From positions 59,234,954-59,298,953 of the forward strand of contig NC_088776.1 of assembly GCF_954871325.1 (NCBI RefSeq): a DNA stretch of 64,000 bases, in the 5' to 3' direction. This document shows, piece by piece, positions 23,011 through 35,689 of the stretch; position 1 is the stretch's first letter, and each line of letters starts with the position of its first letter. The position numbers were made by a program, and so were the translations under genes. Below the pieces are notes generated by a model, which was not told where the DNA came from, made no database searches, and worked only from the letters and a program-made list of their open reading frames with translations. The stretch comes from Gordionus sp. m RMFG-2023 (Eukaryota > Nematomorpha > Gordioida > Chordodea > Parachordodidae).

Positions 23011-24020
23011 TGGCAAAGTTTACTCCAAAAAATATATATAATATTTTGATTAGAGTATTTATGTCCTTATGACTTCCTCCTTTTTATGAATAATTATTTT
23101 TTTAAATAAGTTACGATTTTTTTAATATTAGAATTTTGATGAGTTAGAACATAGCCTTTTCTTGTTCGACAATGCTAGTTATAATTCATATCAAACAAAC
23201 TTTTACACTTTTTAAAATATGGCCAAAATTTAGTTTACAAGCGTAAATAAGGAACTTGTACCCACGATGGCTACGGCTTAGGGTTCGAACTATTTTTGAT
23301 CTGGCTACTTAATCGTTATCACATTAGGGATGTTACATTATTTCCTAGCCTAGATACGTAGGAAGATGCAAGCCTTGAAACGACGATATATATATAATTT
23401 TTACGATTTTATCCAATCATATCATTTTTATTAATACCATATTGCATGTAATACATCAATTTATATTCCCGCTATACTGTATATGAAACTAATTTTTTAA
23501 AATTCTTCTAGGATAAGGATTTATCAGTGTTATATTGGCGCATCATATCAATATATAGGAACTTTATATAGTTATTTTTTAATATTTATCAAATCCGTCA
23601 GTGTTAAGAATTTTATAATATATTAAAATTATTTTTTATTTTTAATCTTTATTGATCAGGTGAGTTTTTTTATATTCAGATTAATATTATTACAAAGTAA
23701 ATTAATCAAAAGTAGCTCATTTCATATTCATATATTTGTAGTTTTTAAAAGTTTTAAATACTTGGATACTACTTCTAAATTTATTCCTCGCCATGAAGTT
23801 CATTTCACTGCATGTGTTAAATTTTCAGTACTCATTAAAATTTATGTAATTGAAAAACAATGATTTGTGACACATTTATATTCAATATGTTATAACTATT
23901 TTCGGTATAAAATTAAAATTTTATTTTAGTATTAAATTGATAAATTCTAAATATATTATTACAATCATGATGACATTTTTGTATAGAATAATTGATATAA
24001 AAACTCATTATAATATAAAT
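23011..24020. other. AT-rich 3' flank of the EGF/discoidin gene
   Basis: No gene is seen. TTTATT at 23920-23925 (AATAAA on the minus strand) lies about 95 bp past the stop codon of the next gene and is a plausible polyadenylation signal for it. The open frames here (23660-23863 and 23937-24200, plus) are AT-rich shadows. Confidence 0.45.
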
Positions 24021-27000
24021 TCAGATATGGCACCCCAGCACATCAAACCTCAGTACTGGATTCTGGGGTTCAACTCTTTTATTCTTCATTCTTTTGATAT
24101 TTTTGTCTCCACCCCTTGGGGAATCATCAAAGTAATCGCTGCTATTGTTGTAATTCTCTATGCTTCTTATTCCTTCATCGTAAAAATGGTTAACATCTAA
24201 ATTATCGCCCGGCCTCAGATGTAATCGAGCTTCTCTTGGCCACCAATCTATAACATGTATGCGCAAAGCTTCTGCCGTAAAAGGAGCAGGCGGATATCTG
24301 AGCCTGGGTCTTTGAACGTCCAAATTTTTGAGATCCTCTAGATTTTCTAACCTTTCCCCCGGATCCATAGCATTATAGATCTGAAATATTTTGAACATTA
24401 AAATTAATTTAGATTAATTAAAAAAATTTTTTACCAATTCATCGCCATTTTTATCCGTAAATTTAAACCATTTTCGTGAGCCAGTTCTCATTTTAATTTT
24501 ATATTTAGTCACCAGTCTTTTGCAAGAAACGCACTCTAGATTTGTAATAATAATAATAATAATAATATAAATTATGATGGGCATTTAAAAAAAATATATA
24601 TATACTTACGGCTCGATTTTTCGTATCCGCCCCTGCTAACAAACGCCTTTATTAAAACGACCTTAGGAAACTCGATCTCCATTACGTGATCGAATTCGGG
24701 GACGCGGGTTTTTACGCGCAATTTTCGCAATTTATCCGCGTTGAAATTCCAGCCCAAATTGTTTTCGTATCGAATCCAAAAATTTGGCCTCAATATTTCG
24801 TCTCCATAGATCTTCTCCTTATCGTGATTTAAATACAATTTGGTGGCTCGATTCATGAGCCACTTATTTGCCACGGATCCCAATGTCTGACCTTGTATAA
24901 TCAGCTGGTTTAACTCAACCATTTTCTTTAATTCTTGCAGTCTGATATCCCTTTTAGTAGTAATAGTGTATTTTTTTATATTTAATTCCTAAAAAGTAAT
25001 CATGTAATGTGTATCATACTCAGAATTCGGCCTGGATTTTCGAAAGCCATATGGATAATAATCCCATATTTTAAACTTTATTTCGGGAACCCAACTAATC
25101 AAACTGCTATTTTCTGAACTGTGACATAGAAAACCAGGGTCACCTCTTGGATAAACTATCGAAATAATTATACGTTAAATATGTGAAAATCATTTTATCA
25201 AAACCTTTTTCACAATTTTTCCCGTAACTGTATGGTTTACAAGTACATCGATATTTTTCGGGAGGAAGCAAGTTGTAACATATAGCCCCATTTTCGCAAG
25301 TTAAACTTTTGCATTCATTAGCATCTATAATAAATTTATAGAATTATAAATTAAATCAAATGGTTTATACAACCTTTTTCGCAAAACTGTCCTTCCCACC
25401 CTGAATAACATTGACATTTAAACAATGAGATCTCAGGATTTTCTTTCGTTAAATCGGGGGAAAGCTTTGGAGTCAAATCTTCACAATCTCCATTAAAACC
25501 ACAGAAATCCACACCAGAAAAATATGGATTGCATTCATCTCGTACTACAATCATAAAATTATAATAATTTTTTTTTTTTTTTTATATCCAAAACTTTATT
25601 ATTTATTCATAATCATTAAATTACAGGATATTAAAAAATATATATTAAAAATTAAATATAAAAAAAATATATAATATATATATATATTCTAAAAATATAT
25701 ATATATTTTAAAAAAGAGGGGGGGGGTATATATCATCCAAGAGAAGAGTGAATACTTAAAAAATTAGACCGGCAAATTTCCAGGGAAATCTGCTGGCGAA
25801 GGTATTATATTTGGTTTGTTATTTAGTTAAAGGATTTTTTTGTTCTATTCTAAATTTTTTATAATTTATTTAAAGTTTTTAATCTTATATTTTTGGCGTA
25901 AGAATTTTTAAGCGGATTTGGATAAATAATAATAAGTAATTTGGAAAGTTTTAGCTTAAAGTTAAAAGGTTTATGTGTGTAACTCAATGATAGTAAGCGA
26001 TAGAGGTCGGCCCGTCTCGAACTGGTTCTGTAGAAGTTTTTTTATTTAGAATTTTGGTCCTATTTGTAAACTATTTTGTAGAAGTTATTAGACCCCTGGC
26101 CTGTAAAACATTTTATAAAGGAAAGCAATATAAGTTTGCCTAATGCTTTTAAAAACCTTTTTTCGGAAATTTCAGCCCAGCCTGTTAAAATATTTTGAAC
26201 AATTTGTCCAGTTGAAAAAAAAATCCAGCCGGCCAAAACAAAAAAAAAATAACACTTAAAACATGACCTAATTATAAAATCCTTAAAATTTTTTTTACTA
26301 GAACTTGAACAAGGGAAGAGTGCGATAGAAGAAAATATAAGAGTAATTATATATATATTTATACTTTCTCCTGGCTTAATTGGAGGTAGCTTGCTATAAA
26401 TTAATCTTCGAATCTCCAACGAATTTCGCCTGAATTAAAATTTTGTTAAACACAATATAAATATCTGCCATTTTGTGCGGTCAAAAACTGACGCTTTATA
26501 AAAATGGCCTTAAATTTCAGTTTCGACAACGTTAATGTAATCAGCTGCTAATTAATTTATAAGCTCGTAGATATTTAAATCCATTCTTATTATTAGGTTA
26601 CGTAGTATTCTCTAACAGCGTGTACGTTTCTCGATACATACCTTACGAGTTAACATTTAAATATGTATTATAAGTTGTGCCTGAACCAATAAATGGCATT
26701 TTTAACTGCCACCTAAGAATTAACCTAAGTCCTATTTAAAAATGAAATCTTTCCTAGGCTATAAAAACACTGTCTACATGATAAATTTGTGAGAGACAAA
26801 CCACTCACCCCCCCCCCCAAACTTACTATACCTCCCTAAAATAGATTCGCCATTATTCTTTAAGTAAATTGTGTTGTAAATAGAAAATTCCTTAAGATAT
26901 TTATAAATCCAAATTTGATGAGCCACTATTTGTAAAACCCTCACTCAACAAAATCATGATTTGGTATAGGAATAATAAAAACGTTGGTTGTTGCTAAATA

Positions 27001-27695
27001 TTATTCCCTAGCGTGTATAAATAGAACTGTGTTTAAAATAGATGTTATCTCTGAATAATTAATTATAATAATAATTTAAAAATCCTACCATTTATTACAC
27101 CCATAAAATCTACAAACATTTTGTATTTTTATTACCGCCCCTCCTCCACCTTAGAATCCTACTCTTCCAAAAAACTACTGTCACTCATGTAGACGCTAGA
27201 ACCCCAAATTTGCAGAGATCTAAGCACCATTTAAAATAATGTTGAAAAAAAAACCAGTTATAGTGAATAAAAATGAGTCCTTCGAGCTAGTTTACCACAG
27301 CGAGATTATTAAAAGTATTAGTGATTTAAAAAGTATCCCTCACCCAGTAAAATAGTCTCTAAAGCTTTCTCTTATCAATTTCTTAGCGTATGTGTCAGAT
27401 TTTTCCCATAATTTCATGTGCCATTCATCCGTGTTAAAAATATTGATGCTGGAAGCCGCAATAGCGAGATTTTCTTGCGATCTAATGTGGTCGTTGATAG
27501 AGTTTAGCGGATTTTTGGTGATATTGATTATGGGTGGCGTACTTGATGTTGCATCGTTTTTGCTTCCAAAAAATAAAAATGGTGTCGACCTTTTGTATGA
27601 ATGAATCATTATTTTAAATTTTTTTTTATAAATTATACGATTATTTGTTACCTTGCAATTAATAGCCAAAAGCAAGATAATGTTAAGGAATTCAT
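24021..27695 (-). CDS. Secreted EGF-EGF-F5/8C (discoidin) domain protein
   Basis: Predicted secreted protein of 510 residues from nine exons: 27695-27652, 27589-27344, 25792-25770 (23-nt micro-exon, inferred), 25544-25374, 25324-25205, 25155-25020, 24941-24610, 24535-24435 and 24380-24021. The lengths sum to 1,533 nt and the phases close. Residues 1-14 (MNSLTLSCFWLLIA) look like a signal peptide. Two six-cysteine EGF domains follow, one exon each: about 107-161 (DECNPYFSG to GWEGQFCEKG) and 162-202 (ANECKSLTC to YGKNCEK). From about 215 to the end is an F5/8 type C domain, with MEIEFPKVVLIKAFVSRGGY, VTKYKIKMRTGSRKWFKFTD, PFTAEALRIHVIDWW and the closing VLRFDVLGC. F5/8C domains bind lipids, glycans or cell surfaces, so an adhesion or opsonin-like extracellular role of the MFG-E8/EDIL3 layout is plausible. 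That role is inference. An insertion of about 60 residues lies before the last strand. Domain calls are secure; the first three exons are less so. Confidence 0.85.
24542..24567. repeat. (AAT)n microsatellite
   Basis: About eight AAT units lie in the short intron between exons 7 and 8 of the EGF/discoidin gene. Confidence 0.85.
25793..27343. other. Large intron of the EGF/discoidin gene
   Basis: This is a 1.55-kb AT-rich stretch between the second exon and the proposed micro-exon. It holds a C-run at 26808-26818 (a G-run at 25718-25727 lies just outside, past the micro-exon) and short GC-richer patches near 26.0 and 26.5 kb. It also holds a 119-codon minus-strand open frame (26419-26060) that is hydrophobic and has no recognisable domain. 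I do not call a gene in it. Confidence 0.45.
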
Positions 27696-28420
27696 TTTTT
27701 TTATAAAATATCGATTAATATTTTATCATTTCTAATCTCATTTTAATAGTATATATAAAATGATTGTTTAATTCAAATGATTACAAAACAAGAAAATAAT
27801 TGTTGTGATTGGGGCAAATATTATAATCTTTCTTATAAGTTATTTTTATGCGAGCAACAGTAAATTTAAGGTAACTCAATCATTTAATTTCCGATAACAT
27901 TAAATAGAATACCTTTAATATTTGTGTAAGAAGAGTCAAAATTATCGTTTATTTCAAATAGAAAAAAAAATTATGAAATAATGATTTTCATCAGATTGTG
28001 ATGATATATGTATATAAGTATAACATCAATTAATACATTTGTATAATGAAGAAATTTAAAAACAGGAAAAATATACAAAAAAAAAGAAATAAATTGATTG
28101 ATTAATACACTTTAACGATAAAAAACACATTCGAAATAAATAACACATTTATAACATCTCTCTCCTTGAGTAATTCTCCATGTAATGCTTGTTCCTCGTC
28201 ATCATACCATATGCTTGCTCACACTGTCTTATCATATCATCATCATATCATAAGCTTGATCATCATCATTATTAATTAACATATGGCGTCCATTAGAATG
28301 AGAATAAGAATAAATAATTGAATTTGTCATATCGCCTTTTATATATATCTTTTATAGCTTTTTGATTTTATATTTATATTTTGCGTTTTGAAAATAAGAT
28401 TATCGCATAATATATTATGC
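27696..28420. other. 5' flank of EGF/discoidin gene, up to the satellite edge
   Basis: About 0.7 kb lies between the start codon and the satellite. It is AT-rich, with a decayed CAT/ATC-rich patch at 28196-28275 and a TATATA word near 27750 that could serve as a TATA box for the minus strand. No gene is seen. Confidence 0.45.
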
Positions 28421-31400
28421 TTCCAAACTAGATTTTCGTAAATTTTTTACTTTAAACCCACTTAATATCATCTTCATTAATGAAAGATTTAGCCTAAATG
28501 AATATAAAATAAAATTTATAAAATATTAATAAACTTATTCATGTTCCTTCACAATCCGTTAATTTCAAATATAACCTAAAAAAATAAATATTAATATATA
28601 TTATTTAACTTTTTCCTTTTTCTTCATATTTAGTGTGTTAAGCAATCCTGTAATTTACAAACCTTTACAATTTTTTTGATGAATAAGTAATATTTTTAAA
28701 ATAAATTATATATTTACACATGATATAGAAGATTCCCTTGATATGGTTTAAGATATAGGGTGCCTTCAAAGTCAAAATTCAAAATATGATAATGGTATTC
28801 GTTTCAAACTAGATTTCGAACATTTAAAATTTTAACTTTGAACGCACTTAATATCATCTTCATTAATGAATGATTTAGCCTAAATGAATATAAAATAAAA
28901 TTTATAAAATATTAATAAACTTTTTCATGTTCCTTCACAATCCGTTCAAATATAACCTAAAAAAATAAATATTAATATATATTATTTAACTTTTTCCTTT
29001 TTCTTCATATTTAGTGTGTTAAGCAATCCTGTAATTTACAAACCTTTACAATTTTTTTGATGAATAAGTAATATTTTTAAAATAAATTATATATTTACCC
29101 ATGATATAGAAGATTCCCTTGATATGGTTTAAGATATAGGGTGCCTTCAAAGTCAAAATTCAAAATATGATAATGGTATTCGTTTCAAACTAGATTTCGA
29201 ACATTTAAAATTTTAACTTTGAACGCACTTAATATCATCTTCATTAATGAATGATTTAGCCTAAATGAATATAAAAAAAAATTTATAAAATATTAATATA
29301 CTTTTTCATGTTCCTTCACAATCCGTTAATTTCTAATATAACCTAAATAAATAAATATTAATATATATTATTTAACTTTTTCATGTTTCTTTATATTTAG
29401 TGTGCTAAGCAATCCTGTAATTTCCAAACCTTCACAATTATTTTGATGAATAAGTAATATTTTTAAAATAAATTAAATATTTACCCATGATATAAAAGAT
29501 TCCCTTGATATGGTTTAAGATATAGGGTGCCTTCAAAGTCAAAATTCAAAATATGATAATGGTATTCGTTTCAAACTAGATTTCGAACATTTAAAATTTT
29601 AACTTTGAACGCACTTAATATCATCTTCATTAATGAATGATTTAGCCTAAATGAATATAAAAAAAAATTTATAAAATATTAATATACTTTTTCATGTTCC
29701 TTCACAATCCGTTAATTTCTAATATAACCTAAATAAATAAATATTAATATATATTATTTAACTTTTTCATGTTTCTTTATATTTAGTGTGCTAAGCAATC
29801 CTGTAATTTCCAAACCTTCACAATTATTTTGATGAATAAGTAATATTTTTAAAATAAATTAAATATTTACCCATGATATAAAAGATTCCCATGATATGGT
29901 TTAAGATATAGGGTGCCTTCAAAGTCAAAATTCAAAATATGATAATGGTATTCGTTTCAAACTAGATTTCGAACATTTAAAATTTTAACTTTGAACGCAC
30001 TTAATATCATCTTCATTAATGAAAGATTTAGCCTAAATGAATATAAAAAAAATTTTATAAAATATTAATAAACTTTTTCATGTTCCTTCACAATCCGTTA
30101 ATTTCAAATATAACCTAAATATTATTTAACTTTTTCATGTTTCTTTATATTTAATGTGCTAAGCAATCCTGTAATTTCCAAACCTTCACAATTTTTTTGA
30201 TGAATAAGTAATATTTTTAAAATAAATTATATATTTACCCATGATATAGAAGATTCCCTTGATATGGTTTAAGATATAGGGTGCCTTCAAAGTCAAAATT
30301 CAAAATATGATAATGGTATTCGTTTCAAACTAGATTTCGAACATTTAAAATTTTAACTTTGAACGCACTTAATATCATCTTCATTAATGAAAGATTAAGC
30401 CTAAATGAATATAAAATAAAATTTATAAAATATTAATAAACTTTTTCATGTTCCTTCACAATCCGTTAATTTCAAATATAACCTAAATAAATAAATATTA
30501 ATATATATTATTTAACTTTTTCATGTTTCTTCATATTTAGTGTGGTAAGCAATCCTGTAATTTCCAAACCTTTATTATTTTTTTGATGAATAAGTAATAT
30601 TTTTAAAATAAATTATATATTTACCCATGATATAGAAGATTTCCTTGATATGGTGTAAGATATAAGGTGCCTTCAAAGTCAAAATTCAAAATATGATAAT
30701 GGTATTCCTTTCCAACTAGATTTCGAAAATTTAAAATTTTAACTTTGAACGCACTTAATATCATCTTCATTAATGAAAGATTTAGCCTAAATGAATATAA
30801 AAAAAAATTTATAAAATATTAATAAACTTTTTCATGCTCCTTCACAATCCGTTAATTTCAAATATAACCTAAATAAATAAATATTAATATATATTATTTA
30901 ACTTTTTCATGTTTCTTTATATTTAGTATGCTAAGCAATCCTGTAATTTCCAAACCTTTACAATTTTTTTGATTAATAAATAATATTTTTAAAATAAATT
31001 ATATATTTACCCATGATATAGAAGATTCCCTTGATATGGTTTAAGATATAGGGTGCCTTCAAAGTCAAAATTCAAAATATGATAATGGTATTCGTTTCAA
31101 ACTAGATTTCGAACATTTAAAATTTTAACTTTGAACGCACTTAATATCATCTTCATTAATGAATAATTTAGCCTAAATGAATATAAAATAAAATTTATAA
31201 AATATTAATATACTTTTTCATGTTCCTTTATATTTAGTATGCTAAGCAATCCTGTAATTTCAATACCTTTAGAATTTTTTTGATGAATAGGTAATATTTT
31301 TAAAATAAATTATAAATTTACCCATGATATAAAAGATTCCCTTGATATGGTTTAAGATATAGGGTGCATTCAAAGTCAAAATTCAAAATATGATAATGGT

Positions 31401-34400
31401 ATTCGTTTCAAACTAGATTTCGAACATTTAAAATTTTAACTTTGAACGCACTTAATATCATCTTCATTAATGAATGATTTAGCCTAAATGAATATAAAAT
31501 AAATATTATAAAATATTAATACACTTTTTCATGTTCCTTCACAATCCGTTAATTTCAAATATAACCTAAATAAATAAATATTAATATATATTATTTAACT
31601 TTTTCATGTTTCTTTATATTTAGTGTGCTAAGCAATCCTGTAATTTCAATACCTTTAGAATTTTTTTGATGAATAGGTAATATTTTTAAAATAAATTATA
31701 AATTTACCCATGATATAAAAGATTCCCTTGATATGGTTTAAGATATAGGGTGCCTTCAAAGTCAAAATTCAAAATATGATAATGGTATTCGTTTCAAACT
31801 AGATTTCGAACATTTAAAATTTTAACTTTGAACGCACTTAATATCATCTTCATTAATGAATGATTTAGCCTAAATGAATATAAAATAAAATTTATAAAAT
31901 ATTAATATACTTTTTCATGTTCCTTCACAATCCGTTAATTTCAAATATAACCTAAATATTATTTAACTTTTTCATGTTTCTTTATATTTAGTGTGCTAAG
32001 CAATCCTGTAATTTCCAAAATTTCACAATTATTTTGATGACTAAGTAATATTTTTAAAATAAATTAAATATATACCCATGATATAGAAGATTCCCTTGAT
32101 ATGGTTTAAGATATAGGGTGCCTTTAAAGTCAAAATTCAAAATATGATAATGGTATTCGTTTCAAACTAGATTTCGAAAATTTAAAATTTTAACTTTGAA
32201 CGCACTTAATATCATCTTCATTAATGAAAGATTTAGCCTAAATGAATATAAAAAAAAATTTATAAAATATTAATAAACTTTTTCATGCTCCTTCACAATC
32301 CGTTAATTTCAAATATAACCTAAATAAATAAATATTAATATATATTATTTAACTTTTTCATGTTTCTTTATATTTAGTGTGCTAAGCAATCCTGTAATTT
32401 CAATACCTTTAGAATTTTTTTGATGAATAGGTAATATTTTTAAAATAAATTATAAATTTACCCATGATATAAAAGATTCCCTTGATATGGTTTAAGATAT
32501 AGGGTGCATTCAAAGTCAAAATTCAAAATATGATAATGGTATTCGTTTCAAACTAGATTTCGAACATTTAAAATTTTAACTTTGAACGCACTTAATATCA
32601 TCTTCATTAATGAAAGATTTAGCCTAAATGAATATAAAATAAAATTTATAAAATATTTATATACTTTTTCATGTTCCTTCACAATCCGTTAATTTCAAAT
32701 ATAACCTAAATAAATAAATATTAATATATATTATTTAACTTTTTCATGTTTCTTTATATTTAATGTGCTAAGCAATCCTGTAATTTCCAAACCTTCACAA
32801 TTTTTTTGATGAATAAGTAATATTTTTAAAATAAATTATATATTTACCCATGATATAGAAGATTCCCTTGATATGGTTTAAGATATAGGGTGCCTTCAAA
32901 GTCAAAATTCAAAATATGATAATGGTATTCGTTTCAAACTAGATTTCGAAAATTTAAAATTTTAACTTTGAACGCACTTAATATCATCTTCATTAATGAA
33001 TGATTTAGCCTAAATGAATATAAAATAAAATTTATAAAATATTTATATACTTTTTCATGTTCCTTCACAATCCGTTAATTTCAAATATAACCTAAATAAA
33101 TAAATATTAATATATATTATTTAACTTTTTCATGTTTCTTTATATTTAATGTGCTAAGCAATCCTGTAATTTCCAAACCTTCAGAATTTTTTTGATGAAT
33201 AAGTAATATTTTTAAAATAAATTATATATTTACCCATGATATAGAAGATTCCCTTGATTTGGTTTAAGATATAGGGTGCCTTCAAAGTCAAAATTCAAAA
33301 TATGATAATGGTATTCGTTTCAAACTAGATTTCGAACATTTAAAATTTTAACTTTGAACGCACTTAATATCATCTTCATTAATGAAAGATTTAGCCTAAA
33401 TGAATATAAAAAAAAATTTATAAAATATTAATAAACTTTTTCATGCTCCTTCACAATCCGTTAATTTCAAATATAACCTAAATAAATAAATATTAATATA
33501 TATTATTTAACTTTTTCATGTTTCTTTATATTTAGTGTGCTAAGCAATCCTGTAATTTCCAAACCTTCACAATTTTTTTGATGAATAAGTAATATTTTTA
33601 AAATAAATTATATATTTACCCATGATATAGAAGATTCCCTTGATATGGTTTAAGATATAGGGTGCCTTCAAAGTCAAAATTCAAAATATGATAATGGTAT
33701 TCGTTTCAAACTAGATTTCGAAAATTTAAAATTTTAACTTTGAACGCACTTAATATCATCTTCATTAATGAATGATTTAGCCTAAATGAATATAAAATAA
33801 AATTTATAAAATATTTATATACTTTTTCATGTTCCTTCACAATCCGTTAATTTCAAATATAACCTAAATAAATAAATATTAATATATATTATTTAACTTT
33901 TTCATGTTTCTTTATATTTAATGTGCTAAGCAATCCTGTAATTTCCAAACCTTCAGAATTTTTTTGATGAATAAGTAATATTTTTAAAATAAATTATATA
34001 TTTACCCATGATATAGAAGATTCCCTTGATTTGGTTTAAGATATAGGGTGCCTTCAAAGTCAAAATTCAAAATATGATAATGGTATTCGTTTCAAACTAG
34101 ATTTCGAACATTTAAAATTTTAACTTTGAACGCACTTAATATCATCTTCATTAATGAATGATTTAGCCTAAATGAATATAAAATAAAATTTATAAAATAT
34201 TTATATACTTTTTCATGTTCCTTCACAATCCGTTAATTTCAAATATAACCTAAATAAATAAATATATATTTTATATTATTTAACTTTTTCATGTTTCTTT
34301 ATATTTAATGTGCTAAGCAATCCTGTAATTTCCAAACCTTCACAATTTTTTTGATGAATAAGTAATATTTTTAAAATAAATTATATATTTACCCATGATA

Positions 34401-35689
34401 TAGAAGATTCCCTTGATATGGTTTAAGATATAGGGTGCCTTCAAAGTCAAAATTCAAAATATGATAATGGTATTCGTTTCAAACTAGATTTCGAAAATTT
34501 AAAATTTTAACTTTGAACGCACTTAATATCATCTTAATTTATGAAAGATTTAGCCTAAATGAATATAAAAAAAAATTTATAAAATATTAATAAACTTTTT
34601 CATGCTCCTTCACAATCCGTTAATTTCAAATATAACCTAAATAAATAAATATTAATATATATTATTTAACTTTTTCATGTTTCTTTATATTTAGTATGCT
34701 AAGCAATCCTGTAATTTCCAAACCTTTACAATTTTTTTGATTAATAAATAATATTTTTAAAATAAATTATATATTTACCCATGATATAGAAGATTTCCTT
34801 GATATGGTGTAAGATATAAGGTGCCTTCAAAGTCAAAATTCAAAATATGATAATGGTATTCCTTTCCAACTAGATTTCGAACATTTAAAATTTTAACTTT
34901 GAACGCACTTAATATCATCTTCATTAATGAATGATTTAGCATAAATGAATATAAAATAAAATTTATAAAATATTTATATACTTTTTCATGTTCCTTCACA
35001 ATCCGTTAATTTCAAATATAACCTAAATAAATAAATATTAATATATATTATTTAACTTTTTCATGTTTCTTTATATTTAATGTGCTAAGCAATCCTGTAA
35101 TTTCCAAACCTTCACAATTTTTTTGATGAATAAGTAATATTTTTAAAATAAATTATATATTTACCCATGATATAGAAGATTCCCTTGATATGGTTTAAGA
35201 TATAGGGTGCCTTCAAAGTCAAAATTCAAAATATGATAATGGTATTCGTTTCAAACTAGATTTCGAACATTTAAAATTTTAACTTTGAACGCACTTAATA
35301 TCATCTTCATTAATGAATGATTTAGCCTAAATGAGTATAAAATAAATATTATAAAATATTAATACACTTTTTCATGTTCCTTCACAATCCGTTAATTTCA
35401 AATATAACCTAAATAAACAAATATTAATATATATTATTTAACTTTTTCATATTTCTTTATATTTAGTGTGTTAAGCAATCCTGTAATTTCCAAACCTTTA
35501 CAATTTTTTTGATTAATAAATAATATTTTTAAAATAAATTATATATTTACCCATGATATAGAAGATTTCCTTGATATGGTTTAAGATATAGGGAGTCTTA
35601 AAAGTCAAAATTCAAAATATGATAATGGTATTCGTTTCAAACTAGATTTCGAACATTTAAAATTTTAACTTTGAACGCACTTAATATCA

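Noticed and set aside
23660-24200. Two plus-strand open frames near the 3' end of the EGF/discoidin gene
   Set aside because: One is AT-rich noise. The other is largely antisense to the well-supported last exon of that gene.
26060-26419. 119-codon hydrophobic open frame on the minus strand
   Set aside because: It lies in a large intron, is rich in Phe, Ile and Lys as expected from AT-rich sequence, and has no recognisable motif or splice support.
26580-26720. Splice-flanked segment near 26.63-26.68 kb as an exon between exons 2 and 4 of the EGF/discoidin gene
   Set aside because: It has a good GTATGT donor, but the required reading phase hits a stop codon. The 23-nt segment at 25770-25792 fits instead.
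34775-34999. 74-codon open frame inside the satellite
   Set aside because: It arises from one monomer variant, is not kept in the other monomers, and has no domain. It is a chance frame.
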